DNA of 64,000 nt from Aspidapion aeneum (Eukaryota > Arthropoda > Insecta > Coleoptera > Brentidae), in assembly GCA_963576565.1 (NCBI GenBank), contig OY755045.1, positions 1,797,477-1,861,476 on the forward strand, given 5' to 3'. Each line of letters begins with the position of its first letter. Within the stretch, counting starts at the first letter, position 1. The notes beneath the pieces were generated by a model. That model did not search any database and was not told the DNA's origin. It saw nothing but the letters and a program-made list of their open reading frames with translations. This document shows positions 10,195 to 23,759 of this stretch, piece after piece. A program made the position numbers and the translations under genes.

Positions 10195-11945
10195 AATACT
10201 CTAGCATTAATTAATTTTCTAACAAGAACAAGTCCTTCCTTTTAACACTTTGCGCAATGCAATGCAAAATCATACTAAAAAGCGAAATGTAAAACAACGC
10301 TGTCTGTGTCTATATACAACGCAAGTTGAAGAACGAAGAATATTGTTTTGCCAAGCTTGTGTTTGTTTTCTTTTTCTTATAGAGAAAACATTATTAAAAG
10401 CAGGGTATTTTGGTCAGGCACTGTAAAGGTTCATTTCGTTAAAATTGTGATTATTTATTCTCTGTATACTCTAGCATTAATTGTTCAGAGATATTTTCGA
10501 AGACCCTTTGCGCACCGCAAAATCATGCTAAAAAGTCAAAAACAACGCTGTCTGTATCTATATACAACGCAAGTTGGGACGATGAATGTTGTTTGGCCAA
10601 GCATTTGTTTGTTTTTTTCTTATAGAGAAAATGCTATTAGAAGCAGGGTGTTTTGGTCAGGTCAGGTTCATGTCACTAGTAACGTGGTAACTATTCTAAT
10701 TTATAACTATAAATTTTTGTAGCAAAAAACTAACTTTTTGGCGGTATTGTACTTTTAACTATGTTAACGAACTATTATTTTATGTTAAATAAACCTCACA
10801 CTTTTTGTTTTTTTTGCAAATATTTATTTCAATTCTCAATTCTCTGTATACTCTAGCATTAATTGGTAAGATCAATTTCATTGTCTTTACCCCTTGCGCA
10901 ATGCACAATTACGCTAAAAAGCCAAGTCTAAAACAACGCTATCTGTGTCTATATACAACGCAAGTTAAGGGACGATGAATGTTGTTTTTCCAAGCTTTTA
11001 TTTTATTTCTCTTATATAGGAAATGTTATTAAAAGCGGGTTGTTTTGTCAGGCACGGTAAAGGTTCATTTCGTTAGAAGTCTGGTTTTTAAAGATAAGTT
11101 TTTGTGCTTAAAACTAACTTTTTGGGGGCATTACACTTTTAAATATGTTTTATGTTAAACAAACTTCAAACTTTTTGTTTTTTTTTTTGTTGTAAATATT
11201 TATTTCTAAAAAACCAAAACTTGCCAATACTAGAGACCCTATGTTACTCTGTCTACTCTAGCATTAATTGGTTAGAGAGATTTTCAACCAATTTCTCCCT
11301 CTTTACCGCTTGCGCAATGCACAATCATGCTAAAAAGCCAAGTCTAAAACAACGCTATCTCTGTCTACATACATTAAATACATTGCAAGTTAAGGGACGA
11401 TGAACGTTGTTTTCTCAAGCTTTTCTTTTCTTTTTCTTACAGAGGAAACTTTATTAAAACCGGGGTGTTTTGTCAGGCATGGTAAAGGTTCATTTCTTTA
11501 GACTTATAAAGATAAGTTTTTGTGCCAAAGCCTAACTTTTTGGAGACATTATACTTTTAAGTACGTTAACAAACTGTTATTTTGTGTGAAGCTAACCTCA
11601 AACTTTGTGTTTTTTTCGTAAATATTTATTTTGAAAAATAAAACTTGCCAATACGAGAGTACCTATTTGTATACTATACTTTGTATACTCTAGCATTAAT
11701 TGTTTGCTAAAAGCCGAGTCTAAAACAACGCTGTCTGTGTCTATATACAACGCAAGTTGAGGGACGATAAACGTTGTTTTCCCCAGCTTTTGAATGAACC
11801 ACCCTACGTTAACGAACTGTTATTTTATGTTAACTAACCATTTGTTTTTTTTTGGAAATATTTATTTCGAAAAAACAAATCTTGCCAATACTAGATACAC
11901 TGTATGTATACTATACTCTATAATACTCTAGCAGTAATTGCTTAG
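10195..11945. repeat. Degenerate tandem array, unit about 380-425 bp, five or six partial units
   Basis: The marker ACTCTAGCATTAATT recurs near 10199, 10468, 10851, 11262, 11687 and (one change) 11929. A second marker, AAAACAACGCTGTCTGTGTC with small changes, recurs near 10293, 10540, 10932, 11347 and 11722, each followed by a GTTGTTTT block. Outer units are truncated (spacings of 269 and 242 bp). Short open frames in it are accidental. Confidence 0.8.
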
Positions 11946-13965
11946 AGAAAGACGTACACTCACGCTCATAAAAATCCCGTACACGGAAAGTTGTATTTAT
12001 TTTGTTCTTAGATATGTTTATAGTGTTATTATTAAAAGACATTAAAAAAATTGAATTGGACACAGTTTTACTTCTTGCCACGCACCTCTATTTACCCCTT
12101 TTTCTAATAGAAAAGGTTGGAGATATATAGACAAATGTCAATGTCGTCAAATAGCTCATCAAGCTCATTAAAATTACTGCTTAACCTCCGTAAGTAGAAT
12201 TATCACTATTGCAGCTACTTTTTGAAAGATTTATTTATTGATATTCACATGCTGCTTTTATTTTTTTAAAAATACAAGTAATTAAAATTACATTTATGGT
12301 TTGTTTTAATTAAAAATACGACTAAACTAAATTAAAGCAATTAAAAATAACCAAATGGTATATTGTATGAAAATTTTCCAAAAACTGCAATTTGTGCAGG
12401 AAAATAAACAAAGAAAGTTAATCAACTAAAAATAATGATTATATATCTAGCCTATATATTTATAAAAAAAATCATATCCCAGTCTGTCAGAGATCTTTTG
12501 AAAGGTTTATTAAACATTACTTTATTGTTAGACTTACATGGCTACGCATCAGCAACTTTCCATTCTTGTTGCCTTATTAAACATAAGTAAATCCTTTAAT
12601 TGTTAAAACTTTAGAGCGCTTATTTGACACCTCGTTATCTCTGCGTCTGCGTAATAGTAGCTTCTGTTCCGTTATGGCATCGAAAAAATAACTTATATGT
12701 TGTCTGGTTATTGTTATTTTCAATGACGACGGCTAATATTTACGGAAACCTTTGTTTAACGTTATCGTTATTATCTTCCCACTAACCATTTTGTTTTGGC
12801 AGTTAACTATGTTGTTTTGAAGGTTATTTTGCGATTATATTTTATGTATTTTTCTGATATCTAGTCGATTTTTTGCAATAATTCAGTAGTTCGGTTCGGT
12901 TCTTGTGTTAAGCATATTTTTGTTGTTTCAAGATCTGTTTTTAATTGCTCTGGAAGTCACCTTCTTATTAAACATCACGAAAACGATCAAATTTTAGGTG
13001 ACCCAAAATTTTCCTATTAAAAAAACCTTTCCTATTGGTATCCTTATTTTGCACGATAAAACAATGACGTTTTCTACGTATTTTACCAGCATTTTTCTCT
13101 GGTTTTGATCATAGGTGAATGTTATTTGTTTTTCATATTGTTAGTCCTAGCATGAAGTCAATATTATATCTTCTAAATCCATGTCAACCCGGGATATTTG
13201 TTATTTTATCCTGCTGCTCTGGTCATTTCGGGTCATAAATAATTTTTATTGTGCACACTTTATTCCGGAAACATTGGTTAATATTTTGCAGTGGTGACAA
13301 ATTCGTCGCGCATTTTTTGTCTGTTGTACAATTTATAAAACTGAAGTTAATTGGCCTATTACGCTAGAGAAATCCACAACAAATATGAAATTTTTAAACG
13401 TTGACCCTTGACTAAAAATTCTAGAACAACTACACCAGTATTTACTAATACCATAAAACTTTTTTAGACCGGGTTTAAGTATCAAGTCTATAGACTTGAT
13501 ACCGACCGGTTTAAGTGTATTTTTTTAATACCCAAAGGTTAAATAGCTACAAAGATTTGATTCACCATAATGTACAATATGATAGTCAGCATTTCTCAGT
13601 GAGTTTCATTTCATATAAATTCAAATTAACTTTGGAAATAAAGAAAAACTACATAAAAAATTTGTAACGAAACGTCAATTTTTGGAAATTTAGTCCGTGC
13701 AGTCGTAGGATTCCCGTTAAAAATAGTCTCAAATTGTAGTACCACCCCTGAGAGGTGGTTTAAAGTTCGAAAAACAATAGAAATAATCCATGATTGATAA
13801 AAAAACTGATATACAAAAATTGTCAAAGTTAAATAATACATAAATAACTTAAAACTAAGTCTGTAGATGCACTACCGTATTAAATACGTATCAATATTTA
13901 AATATTGTAAAAAGCACAATATATATTAGAATCCGTTTTCAATTACACATTCACCAAAACAACTG
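11946..13965. other. AT-rich sequence without recognisable gene
   Basis: Only a small palindrome around 13474-13512 was noticed (AAGTATCAAGTCTA followed by TAGACTTGATACC). No transposon ends or coding motifs were found. Confidence 0.5.
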
Positions 13966-15240
13966 AACACCATACTGCAACTAGGTGCATTTGTTGATAA
14001 ACTGTATAGTTTTTGAAATATGAATTTTCAAAGTTTGGTCATTTTGGTCTCATGGGATCCCCTACCCTAAAATTCGCTAAATGACGTTTTTTAGAATTTT
14101 AACTCAAGGTGTGGTTTTTTCGCATCTCTATGGCTCCATCATAACAAGACGCTAGCGCTACCAAGTCCACTTTCAATCCCTGACTTCGCATGAGCAGATC
14201 TACCAATACGCATGCGTAGATTTACCAATATTATTTACCTCATGTATTAGAATAGATGTACAGGGTGATTTTCACTTGAATGATTCTAACCACATGAAAA
14301 TAGAAAGTTTCAAAAACCTAACCTAACAAAACCTAATCAAATCTAACCGAACCGAACCAAAGGAAACTGAACCAATAATTTTTTTCAAAAAAAAAACTTT
14401 CCTGACTTCCTGCCCGGGATCCTAAAAGATGTGAATCCGAACCGAACCAAACCGAACATAACTAAACTAAACCAAACCTAACCTAACCAAACTAAACTAC
14501 AACACGTACTGCTAATTAGGTTTAGTTGGGTAGGGTTAAGTTTGGATAGGTTCGGTTCGGTACGGTCCGGTTCGGATTCACATCCTCTAGGATCCCGGGT
14601 AGGAAGTCAGGAAAGTTTTTTTTTGAAAAAAAAATATTGGTTTAGTTTGCTTTGGTTCGGTTCGGTTAGATCTGATTAGGTTTCGTTAGGTTCGGTTTTT
14701 GAAACTTTCTATTTTCATGTGGTTAGATTCTAATACATGAGGTAAATAATATTGGTAAATCTACGCATGCGAAGTCAGGGATTGGAAGTGGACTTGGTAG
14801 GGCTAGCGTCTTGTCTCCATCATACTGCAACTCGATGCTTTTGTTAATAAACTGTAAAGTTTTTGAAATATGAATTTTCAAAGTTTTGTCATTTTGGTCT
14901 CATGGGATTCCCTACCCTAAAATTCGCTAAATGACGTTTTTTAGAATCATAACTCAAGGTGTGGTTTTTTCGCATCTCTATGGCTTCACCATACTGCAAC
15001 TCGGTGCTTTTGTTAATAAACTGTAAAGTTTTTGAAATATGAATTTTCAAAGTTTTGTCATTTTGGTCTCATGGGATTCCCTACCCTAAAATTCGCTAAA
15101 TGACGTTTTTTAGAATCTTAACTCAAGGTGTGGTTTCTTCGCATCTCTATGGCTCCACCATACTGCAACTCGGTGCCTTTGTTGATAAACCATATAGTTT
15201 TTGAAATATGAATTTTCAAAATTTGGTCATTTTGGTCGTA
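13966..15240. repeat. 169-bp satellite, four units, interrupted by a foldback element
   Basis: Units are recognised by ACTGCAACTCGGTGCTTTTG, GAATTTTCAAAGTTTGG, ATTCGCTAAATGACG and TAACTCAAGGTGTGG. The marker ACTGCAA is at 13974, 14824, 14993 and 15162; the last spacings are exactly 169 bp, and the first becomes 169 bp once the 671-bp insertion at 14144-14814 plus its 10-bp TSD are subtracted. The same satellite forms the larger array at 52004-54168. Confidence 0.9.
14144..14814. mobile_element. Foldback (long inverted repeat) transposon, 671 bp, inserted in satellite
   Basis: Termini are ACAAGACGCTAGC and its exact complement, and the inverted repeats extend through most of the element. A perfect 10-bp direct repeat, CTCCATCATA (14134-14143 and 14815-14824), flanks it. 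The long TIRs with a 9-10 bp TSD suggest a Mutator-like or foldback class, which is an inference. The interior holds tracts of CCGAAC, CCTAAC and their complements on either side of the centre, similar to those at 56430-57360 and 59130-59400. It encodes no protein. Confidence 0.85.
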
Positions 15241-15588
15241 TGTTTTTACGTCGGTTTAATCATCGTTTACTTGTCTTAAAAATTAACATGTAAAATATAG
15301 CGGACAGCTGACACTGACTTACACCGTTTTTATTGGACATCTCCTAGTGACGTTTGGAGGTTTAAATATGGCTACCATTTTTAAACCAAAATATTACATT
15401 ATTTTTATTTATTTATAACCTTTGTGTGGAAATAATGTCTTTGTTACAACAAAAAAAGATGACCTATATCGCAAGGTATTTATGAACAATTTATATTAAT
15501 ATTAAAAACTATTGCATTCACGGGAAAAATAAGTTAAACCTTCAACCAAAATGTAGACTTGTAGACCTAGGATTGTAGCACTTAGCAC
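15241..15588. other. No recognisable gene
   Basis: AT-rich sequence between the satellite and an hAT MITE. Confidence 0.5.
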
Positions 15589-15819
15589 CAGTGGCGTAGC
15601 GTGGGGTTCGTCGCCCCCCCCCCCTCCCCGCGGGTACTGGCGCCCCATTGGTGCCCGAAGCGCCCTAAACGTTATTAAGTAGCAGGGTAAATTGAGAGGG
15701 CGACAGAGGAAACTAAAGACAAGATGACCTTTTTTTTTTGGTCGCAAGAATTTTTAATGGGCGCCCGTTTTAGCTGTCGGCCCCCCCCCCCCCGCCCCTT
15801 CAGGCACGCTACACCGCTG
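15589..15819. mobile_element. hAT MITE, 231 bp, with poly-C tracts
   Basis: Perfect 8-bp TSD CTTAGCAC at 15581-15588 and 15820-15827. TIRs are CAGTGGCGTAGCGTG and, at the other end, the complement of CAGCGGTGTAGCGTG. Homopolymeric C runs (about 15613-15624 and 15781-15793) lie near both ends. No coding capacity. Confidence 0.92.
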
Positions 15820-16229
15820 CTTAGCACTGTAGATCCTTTAGTAAATACTGGTGCTATGGATTTTTGTCTGTGTATTATGTGTAGTTCAGTGAATTCCAAT
15901 TTTCTTTAGTACTTGTAGATACAGCAAAATCAATTTTTATTAGTCATAAATTCAACCAAAAAAGTTTTTTATGTTCGCAAACGAAAAACTGCTTTATTGA
16001 ACACAGCGATATACACCTTTCTCGCAGACCTCCAATAAATGTTTTATCGGATATATCCCCTTGATTTCCTTTAATAAAAAAATAATAAGCGGTAATATAT
16101 TTTCTTTATGTTAACAATAACCTAGAGTTTCTCACTAAAAAAATATTTACAACATAAAAATCCCCAAAATGCAGATTTTTGAAATACACACCCAGAAAAA
16201 AATTGTAGAAATAAAATTTCGGACTTTCA

Positions 16230-17560
16230 TTGTCTTTATTTATTTTAAACACGACATTTCGGTTAGTAAGTATCTCTAACTGTTTTCAAGTGTAAACTAA
16301 ACATTCTAGTCTCTAGGCTACTCTTATACTACTTAGTGTACAGGCAGGTGTGACGGCCCGCCCCCTTTTTTAATCCTAAGACGCCTGTTTTCCTTAAGGA
16401 GTGGTTTCCATATGTTTGGTATGCCCGTGCTTGGTTGACTGAAAACTTCTTTATTCTGCATTATAAACGCAGCTTCAATAAACTTTCGTTTTCGATGAAA
16501 ATACTGTTCTTATATTATAGTGCTTGGCTATTCGTCTTATGTTTTCTGAAATCCCTAGAACATATGGAATGCTAATCACACCCAACTGATTATTATTTTA
16601 AGAATTTGCTACATTTGGTTTGTTTTTAATTTTAGAGATCGTCGAGTTTATTAATTTCTCGGAATAACCATTCTGTTGTAAGTTATTTTTAATGTTGTTA
16701 ATTTCTGTGGTTAATTCTTCATTATTACTCTTAAATACAAACTTCTTATATCTCCTTGTTTTGTAGCAACAGAATGGTTAGACTTGTACTTTAAGTACTG
16801 TCCCGTGTGTGTAGGTTTCCTATATACAGTGGTTTGAATGTTTCTGTCACAAAAACATCCAAAAAGATAAGGCCGAATCTTTTTCAATTCCCATGATGCA
16901 GTTGATTGTTGGTCGAATACCGTTCAGATGGTGTAGAACATTCTGTAGTTCGTCATTATTTTCCGGCCATATAATAAATGTGTCTTGACTCTTGCTGTGT
17001 TGATCGCATGGTCCTCGAACCACTCCACCTAGATATTTGCTACCACTGGCGAAAGAGACAAACCCATTGGAAGTCTATCATTTTGCTCGTAAAACTTATC
17101 TTTCACTTGAAAGTAAGAGTTACGGAGGCAGAGCTCCAAGAGATCCATCACCCCCTCCACCAGTAGCTTTGTTCTCTCGTAAAGTAAAGTGTTTTTGATG
17201 ATACTGAGTGACTCATTTATTGGCACGTTGGTGTACAGACTTTCCCCATCAAAACCATTAAAAATTCAAAGAATAAAAAGTGTGACACATAGCCTCAGTC
17301 TCCCCTACAAAGACAGATAAGTCTGAACTGTAAAAAGCCCATAACTCTCTTTGAAAACTTTTTATTGCTTTTGCCGAAACTGTAATAAGTCTGTCAAAGA
17401 ATTTCTTTATAGCATCGACCCCAAATCCATGAAGTCCGTAAGAACTTTATTTGATACGTGTATTACAAGACAACATGTGTTGATCCCTTCCAAAGAATGA
17501 GTTAATAATGGGACTATATTTTTCGGCGATGGAAAATTGGTTCCGTAATCGGTATATAGG
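16230..17560 (-). pseudogene. Penelope-like retroelement, decayed RT
   Basis: On the minus strand the translated sequence shows FDGESLYTNVPINESL (about 17260-17210), then YFQVKDKFYEQNDRLPMG and LSLSPVVANI (17110-17030). This is the pattern 'D-SLFTNVP ... YEQ--G-AMGSPLSP--AN' of Penelope-like RTs. Pieces of the next blocks follow: FIIWPENNDELQ, FLDVFVTE and TVYRKPTHTG-like residues (about 16985-16800). The catalytic DD region is lost and several stops and frame changes are present. The 3' end near 16235-16290 carries the 'ACATTTCGG ... CTGTTTTCAAG' sort of text common just outside these elements. No GIY-YIG endonuclease could be read with certainty. Dead copy. Confidence 0.7.
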
Positions 17561-17694
17561 GTCGTGCAAGTTAAGTGTCAACCATTGCTAACTTTTTTAT
17601 TTTTTAAGTTAGAAAAAAATTTGAATTGGCCAACTAGTAGAATTTTTGATGCTCTTTAAGATACTTAAATCAAAATAAATGTTACTTCAAGTTA

Positions 17695-18238
<544 letters not shown>

Positions 18239-20289
18239 GACAGACAATCAAGAAACGAGCGAACTAATTTTTCTTTAAAAAATTTAAAACGTGCCATTTC
18301 TCCGGGAAAACTTCACTCATGTCTTGGTTGGTGTAAATTTAATTTAAGTAAAAGGAAATGTTTACGTTGCACTGCTTCCTCACAGACAAGAGTTGCAACA
18401 GGAATCGTCATTTCTAGTTTACGTGAGAATCCGAGAAATTCGTGCATGTCTTTAGCAATCTGTTTATTTTGAAAAACAAACCGCCGATTTTAGGTGCAAA
18501 TTTCAGATATTTACAACCTTCGTTTACTACTACTATGTGCATGTGATTACAAACGTGTTTTAATCTTAAACATAAATCGTTTGCACCACATACTTCCTAG
18601 GTTGACGTCCTAATACTTTTACATCGGGTCAACCAACCAAGTTCCGGATAGCCTGCCCAAATTACATACATGACACTATATCGGTTTAGTTTTTGTACGT
18701 TGTCCGAGGCTTATTCTCCACCTCCTTCGATCCTGACAATCATCTTCTGTTTTTTGACTGAAATTTTAACCCTTCAGCTTGCTAATATGCCCTAAACTGT
18801 TACTTGGGAGTTATTCTAACTGGACATAACTGGTTGAGGGAGCACATGCAATGAATAGAAGTCTAGGACGAGGCTACCTACCCAGCTTGTGTAATTTTAG
18901 TAATCGTTTTTCTGTTTTTTTGTGTAGTTACTCAAGAAGAACCGTTTTTCTTTTGTTCAAAGTAAGATCGCAAAAACGTACACAAGGATTTGCATTCAAG
19001 TTGACAAAAATATATTTCTTCTGTCTTGTTATCACATTTTAGACTTGATGTGGATTATTTGAGCACAGATTCGTATATTACGTGTCTTCGCACGATGTAT
19101 CCGTACAGTGATAATGAGATAAGAACATTAGAACTGTGAAAATAAGACAGAGAAAGATAACGCTTGTTTTAACTCGTTCAAACGCCTCGAAGCATTAATC
19201 AAAATAATCATAAATTCAACACATTATTGTTAGAATAGAACTAGATGTCAAGGATTCAGTTGAGAAACTCACCAATAAAAATGAAGTGGAGATTGTGGAA
19301 AGATTAAATTAAAAAAAAAATGCAAAGCTTCGTTTTAAGGAGGTCCTTCCCCCACTTCGTTTCATTGGTCCTTCGAGCTGGATCTCGAGGACAGGGCTAT
19401 TTTTTTGAAGGACGCATTGGATTGAAGTTTACTTTGCTTGTTGTTAGTGTTTGTTTGTGTGTGTGTTAAGTTTAGAAGAAATAGGTAAAGGAAATATCAG
19501 GTGTGTTAAACAAGGACACACATCTAGATAGGTTTGATTTGGAATTGATCCAGTTTTAATTTTATTATTTACAATTGAAATGTGCAAAAAATATATCTGG
19601 TTTTTTTATTCCAATATATCAAGTGTTATTTATTCTTAACACCACCGGGTTGAAATTAAATTTCAAAAAATAAATAAAAATATATTAAACATAGTTCAAA
19701 AATGGAGCCAAGGGCGTGGAAACTAACCACAATTGTCCTGTTTTAACTTTGGACCAGTATTTTTTACTAAGGTCCTAATCCAAATTAAACACACAACAAT
19801 TAATACAATAAAGGGTCTCTTGCTTCCTAACTTAAACAAGATGTCTGGTAGAAAGCCCGAAAAATGAGAATGAAAAATTGCACTGTCTCCCAGGAGACAA
19901 GATTTTGATAAATGAAACTTTAGGCCTGTTCTGCTTGCCGCCGTTGTCCGTCTTGCTCTAAAAAACGGCTTTTTGCCAGTTCTTGTCACGTACTTGACAA
20001 AGTATTTTTTACAATCACTGCTCTCCTTAAAAAGAAAAGTTTTTAACAGGACAATTTTTTTTAAAGTAATGTTCCACACATAAGCGGAAAACCAGTTTTA
20101 TTTGATATGTGCAAAATTTAAAAACCAATTTTTACAAAAATTAGTATAGTTCAACAGTGTTCGTAGGAAAAATAGCGTACACAACTCGACAGAAAGTAAC
20201 TTTCTTACACTCACATGTTGTTTAACTTGGCTAGCGCCTCGTTCACAACATTCACGTGCATGTTAAATTTGTCATATATGTATGTTCCA
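18239..20289. other. Mostly unannotated AT-rich DNA; small ERT-B tail fragment at 18679-18770 (minus)
   Basis: The 18679-18770 stretch matches the ERT-B 3' UTR found at 22474-22560 and 27803-27930 (shared CACCTCCTTCGATCCTGACA). Around 19340-19400 a GC-richer segment contains GGTCCTTCGAGCTGGATC, which loosely resembles leader sequence of LTR retroelements; there is no coding support. The rest shows no gene. Confidence 0.5.
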
Positions 20290-21838
20290 GTTCAAAATGT
20301 GGTGGTGATTCCGAGAAACAGAGCCTTTGTCTTTTGTGTGCATGTGCGAGTGGGTCTTTGGCCAATAGTTTGAAGGTAATTTTGTATGAAGAGGCAGCTG
20401 GGCGGTCCTTTTAAGCATAGGCCAATAGTTTGAGTGGTTTTTTGACCTTGATATGACAATGTACTGTTATGTGAGCCTTTGTGTTTTGTGTGCAGGTGCG
20501 AGTGGGTCTTTGTCTTTTGTATGTGGAGGCAAATAGTTTAGGTGGTTTTTTCGACCTTCATATGATATCGCATAGTTGCGAAGGTCATTATCTTTTGTGT
20601 GCGGAGGTGAACAGGGTGGTTGGCCTTTTGACCTTGATATGACAATGTTAATTTATGTGTGCCTTTTTTTGTGTGCAGGTACGAGTAAATCTTTGTCTTT
20701 TGTATGTGGTGGCGAATAGTGTGGGTGGTCTTTTTGACCATAGATGAATAAAGTGAGTGGTTTTGTTGACCAAAGGCGAATAGTATGAAGGTAATTTTGT
20801 ATGAAGAGGAGTGTGGGCGGTCCTTTCGAGCACAGGCCAATAGTTTGAGTGGTTTTTTGACCTTGATATGACAATGTACAGTTATGTGAGCCTTTGTGTT
20901 TTGAGTGCAGGTGCGAGTGGGTCTTTGTCTTTTGTATGTGGAGGCAAATAGTTTAGGTGGTTTTTTCGACCTTCATATGATATCGCATAGTTGTGAAGGT
21001 CATTATCTTTTGTGTGCGGAGGTGAACAGGGTGGTTGGTCTTTTGATCTTGATATGACAATGTTAATTTATGTGTGCCTTTTTTTTTGTGTGCAGGTGCG
21101 AGTGGATCTTTGTCTCTTGTATGTGGTGGCGAATAGTGTGGGTGGTCTTTTTGACCATAGATGAATAAAGTGAGTGGTTTTGTTGACCAAAGGCCAATAG
21201 TATGAAGGTAATTTTGTATGAAGAGGAGTGTGGGCGGTCCTTTCGAGCATAGGCCAATAGTTTGAGTGGTTTTTTGACCTTGATATGACAATGCACAGTT
21301 ATGTGAGCCTTTGTGTTTTGTGTGCAGGTGCGAGTGGATCTTTGTCTTTTGTATGTGGAGGCAAATAGTTTAGGTGGTTTTTTCGACCTTCATATGATAT
21401 CGCATAGTTGCGAAGGCATTATCTTTTGTGTGCGGAGGTGAACAGGGTGGTTGGTCTTTTGACCTTGATATGACAATGTTAATTTATGTGTGCCTTTTTT
21501 TTGTGTGCAGGTGCGAGTAAATATTTGTCTTTTGTATGTGGTGGCGAATAGTGTGGGTGGTCTTTTTGACCATAGATGAATAAAGTGAGTGGTTTTGTTG
21601 ACCAAAGGCCAATAGTATAAAGGTAATTTTGTATGAAGAGGAGTGTGGGCGGTCTTTTTGAGCATAGGCCAATAGTTTGAGTGGTTTTTTGATCGTGATA
21701 TGACAATGTACAATTATGTGAGCCTTTGTGTTTTGGGTGCAGGTGCGAGTGGGTCTTTGTCTTTTGTATGTGGAGGCAAATAGTTTGGGTGGTTTTTTCG
21801 ACCTTTATATGATATCCCATAGTTGCGAAGGTTTTATA
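20290..21838. repeat. Tandem array of about 415-bp units, each built of two related halves
   Basis: The marker TATGATATC lies at 20561, 20976, 21393 and 21808, giving spacings of 415, 417 and 415 bp. Within each unit the string CTTTGTCTTTTGTATGTGG occurs twice, once before GAGGCAAATAGTTT and once before TGGCGAATAGTGT, each preceded by GTGTGCAGGT and TTGATATGACAATGT. So the unit is a diverged dimer. Short frames on the minus strand repeat with the unit and carry no known domain. Confidence 0.9.
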
Positions 21839-22473
21839 TGCAAATCTGTCACAATACTGTCTATTTTAAAATAAGGTCAGGTTTTGTTCCAATAAGTGAT
21901 AAACCTGTCGAAAGAAACACAATTCAAAAACTGTCAACAAAAGTACCTGCCTGTAAAGTAAAAATGCATGAACTTCGGTCGGTTTGAAAAAAAATTGAAA
22001 TTTACAATTTAAGACTCTTGCATGTGTTTATCTAAAACTCCAGAATTTCTTTTGTTTGATAAGTCCTGCCAGTGATATTTTAGTAAGGGATCGATAATTG
22101 TAAATATTACAATAACGGCATTACATTTATTATTATCATGTACGTAGTACCTGGTGACTTTATTGAGGAGACCGCCATGCCAAGGGGAAAACTGAGGGTT
22201 GGAGGAACGTTTTGTAAACTGGAAAGTTTAAAATCCTTGTTATCCTTATATTTCTAAAAAAAAATCATGTGTAAATAAAAAAAAAATCTTTTAACTAGTC
22301 GTAATATAAAGAAAACTTTAAAATGGCGTTTTGTTTTTTTTAATTTTCACTAGATCCTCTACATTATTTTCGTACCGACTTTTGACTTTTAAAAACAACA
22401 CCTAAAAAGAGCTTTTAAAAAAATAATAATAAGTCGAAAACGAAATAAGCAAGTTCTTCTTTTTGTTTTATTT
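21839..22473. other. No recognisable gene
   Basis: The start (21845-21895: CTGTCACAATACTGTC, TCAGGTTTTGTTCCAATAA) resembles the right end of the MITE at 25676-25950. Otherwise featureless. Confidence 0.45.
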
Positions 22474-22800
22474 AGTCGGTTTAGAACGTTTTTCTACGTT
22501 GTCCGACGCCTATTCTCCACCTCCTTCGATCCTGACAATCACCTTTTGTCAGATTTTTTTGACTCATTGATCTTTGGATTGACTGTTGCCATTCTAGTTT
22601 AAGACGCCCTTTTTCTGCGCCCTGTTGGTTGCCATTCTAGGACCTGCTTTGGTAATCTTTCGTCGTTCATCCCTTGTACATGGCCGTACCATATCAGTTG
22701 CCTTTAGTGATGTCATTTCTTGTGATGTGATCTGTTTTAGATATTCTCATTGATCCTCTTATTGCATCCATTTCGACACCTCTTCTTTTGCAACTCAAAA
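22474..22800 (-). pseudogene. ERT-B retrotransposon 3' end
   Basis: On the minus strand the coding remains include ATSLKATDMVRPCTRDERR-type text; the better frame reads QLIWYGHVQGMNDERLP, then KQVLEWQPTGRRK, the same tail as at 1-353, followed by the 3' UTR ending in CTAAACCGAC near 22474. Frame is broken after the GRRK segment. The element is truncated to the last ~300 bp. Confidence 0.65.
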
Positions 22801-23759
22801 TAAAATTAAGGCGTCCCAAAAAAAAATCTGAAAATAAAAAAACGGTTTATTTTAAAACAAATGAGTTTCTTAAATATTTTTTTATTACTCACAGGAACTA
22901 TTTACTTTAGAATTCTGTTCGTTACATAAGAAATAATTACTTTAGAAAAAGAGAAAAACTGTTGGACATGAGTTGTTTTTGCAAAAAATAAAAAGTTAAT
23001 ACATAGAAAACGTATTTTTATTTCACTAAAAAACAAAATTAGATAGAAAAATTATTAATAATGATAAATAATAGATACATAATTTAATCTTTGCATCAAC
23101 TGCTGTTAAGTTATTATTATGAAATGGAAGGGACATATGTGCTTTTTGCGGAATAATACAAATTTTAGCTGCTCATATCCCGGCACATGGTTTTTTGTAG
23201 AATCTTATTTCATGGTCTTAAAGCCAGCCATTTTCTCGACTAGATGACGCCGCTAACTCATTTTCGTCAAATTTGGACTCATGCGGTTTTTGTAAAACAC
23301 GCTTCAATTATAAACTTTGATCTTGTAAAGGGTGTTTTTTTTTGATTTTTTTGCTATTCAAAGTATAAAACTTTCAATATAGTCCAAAAGTATTCTCTTT
23401 GTCCTTGTTACTCCAAAAAAAAACATCCTGTATTCAAGTTATATCGTTAAGATTTTTTTAAAGGTAAAAATTCTTTAAAAATATCCCTTCTCTACTAAAC
23501 TTAAAAGAATTCGAAACCTAGAAGACTTGTAAAATCGACTTTTCGCGAAAGTTTTAGTATTAAAGAATCCTCAAAAAGTATCAACTACAGTCTTATGAAC
23601 TTATTTTCTTTCAGCTACTGAACCTAGAATAAAGTCGGGCAAAAATAACTCGTAACCAAAACAAAAAACACTGCTTATAAGAACTGTTTTTTTAAAATTA
23701 TATTTTATCCATAATTTAATTTTTTTTAAAGGATATACAGTGACCGTGATACACAAATG
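22801..23759. other. AT-rich DNA without recognisable gene
   Basis: Numerous A and T runs; no coding motif, inverted repeat or repeat family was identified. Confidence 0.45.

Noticed and set aside
19340..19400. LTR retroelement leader (GGTCCTTCGAGCTGGATC)
   Set aside because: A single short resemblance without primer-binding site, LTR or gag.
20538..21820. Recurring minus-strand frames with SYQGQKTTQTIG-type peptides
   Set aside because: They recur with the 415-bp repeat in shifting frames and have no domain, so they are not genes.
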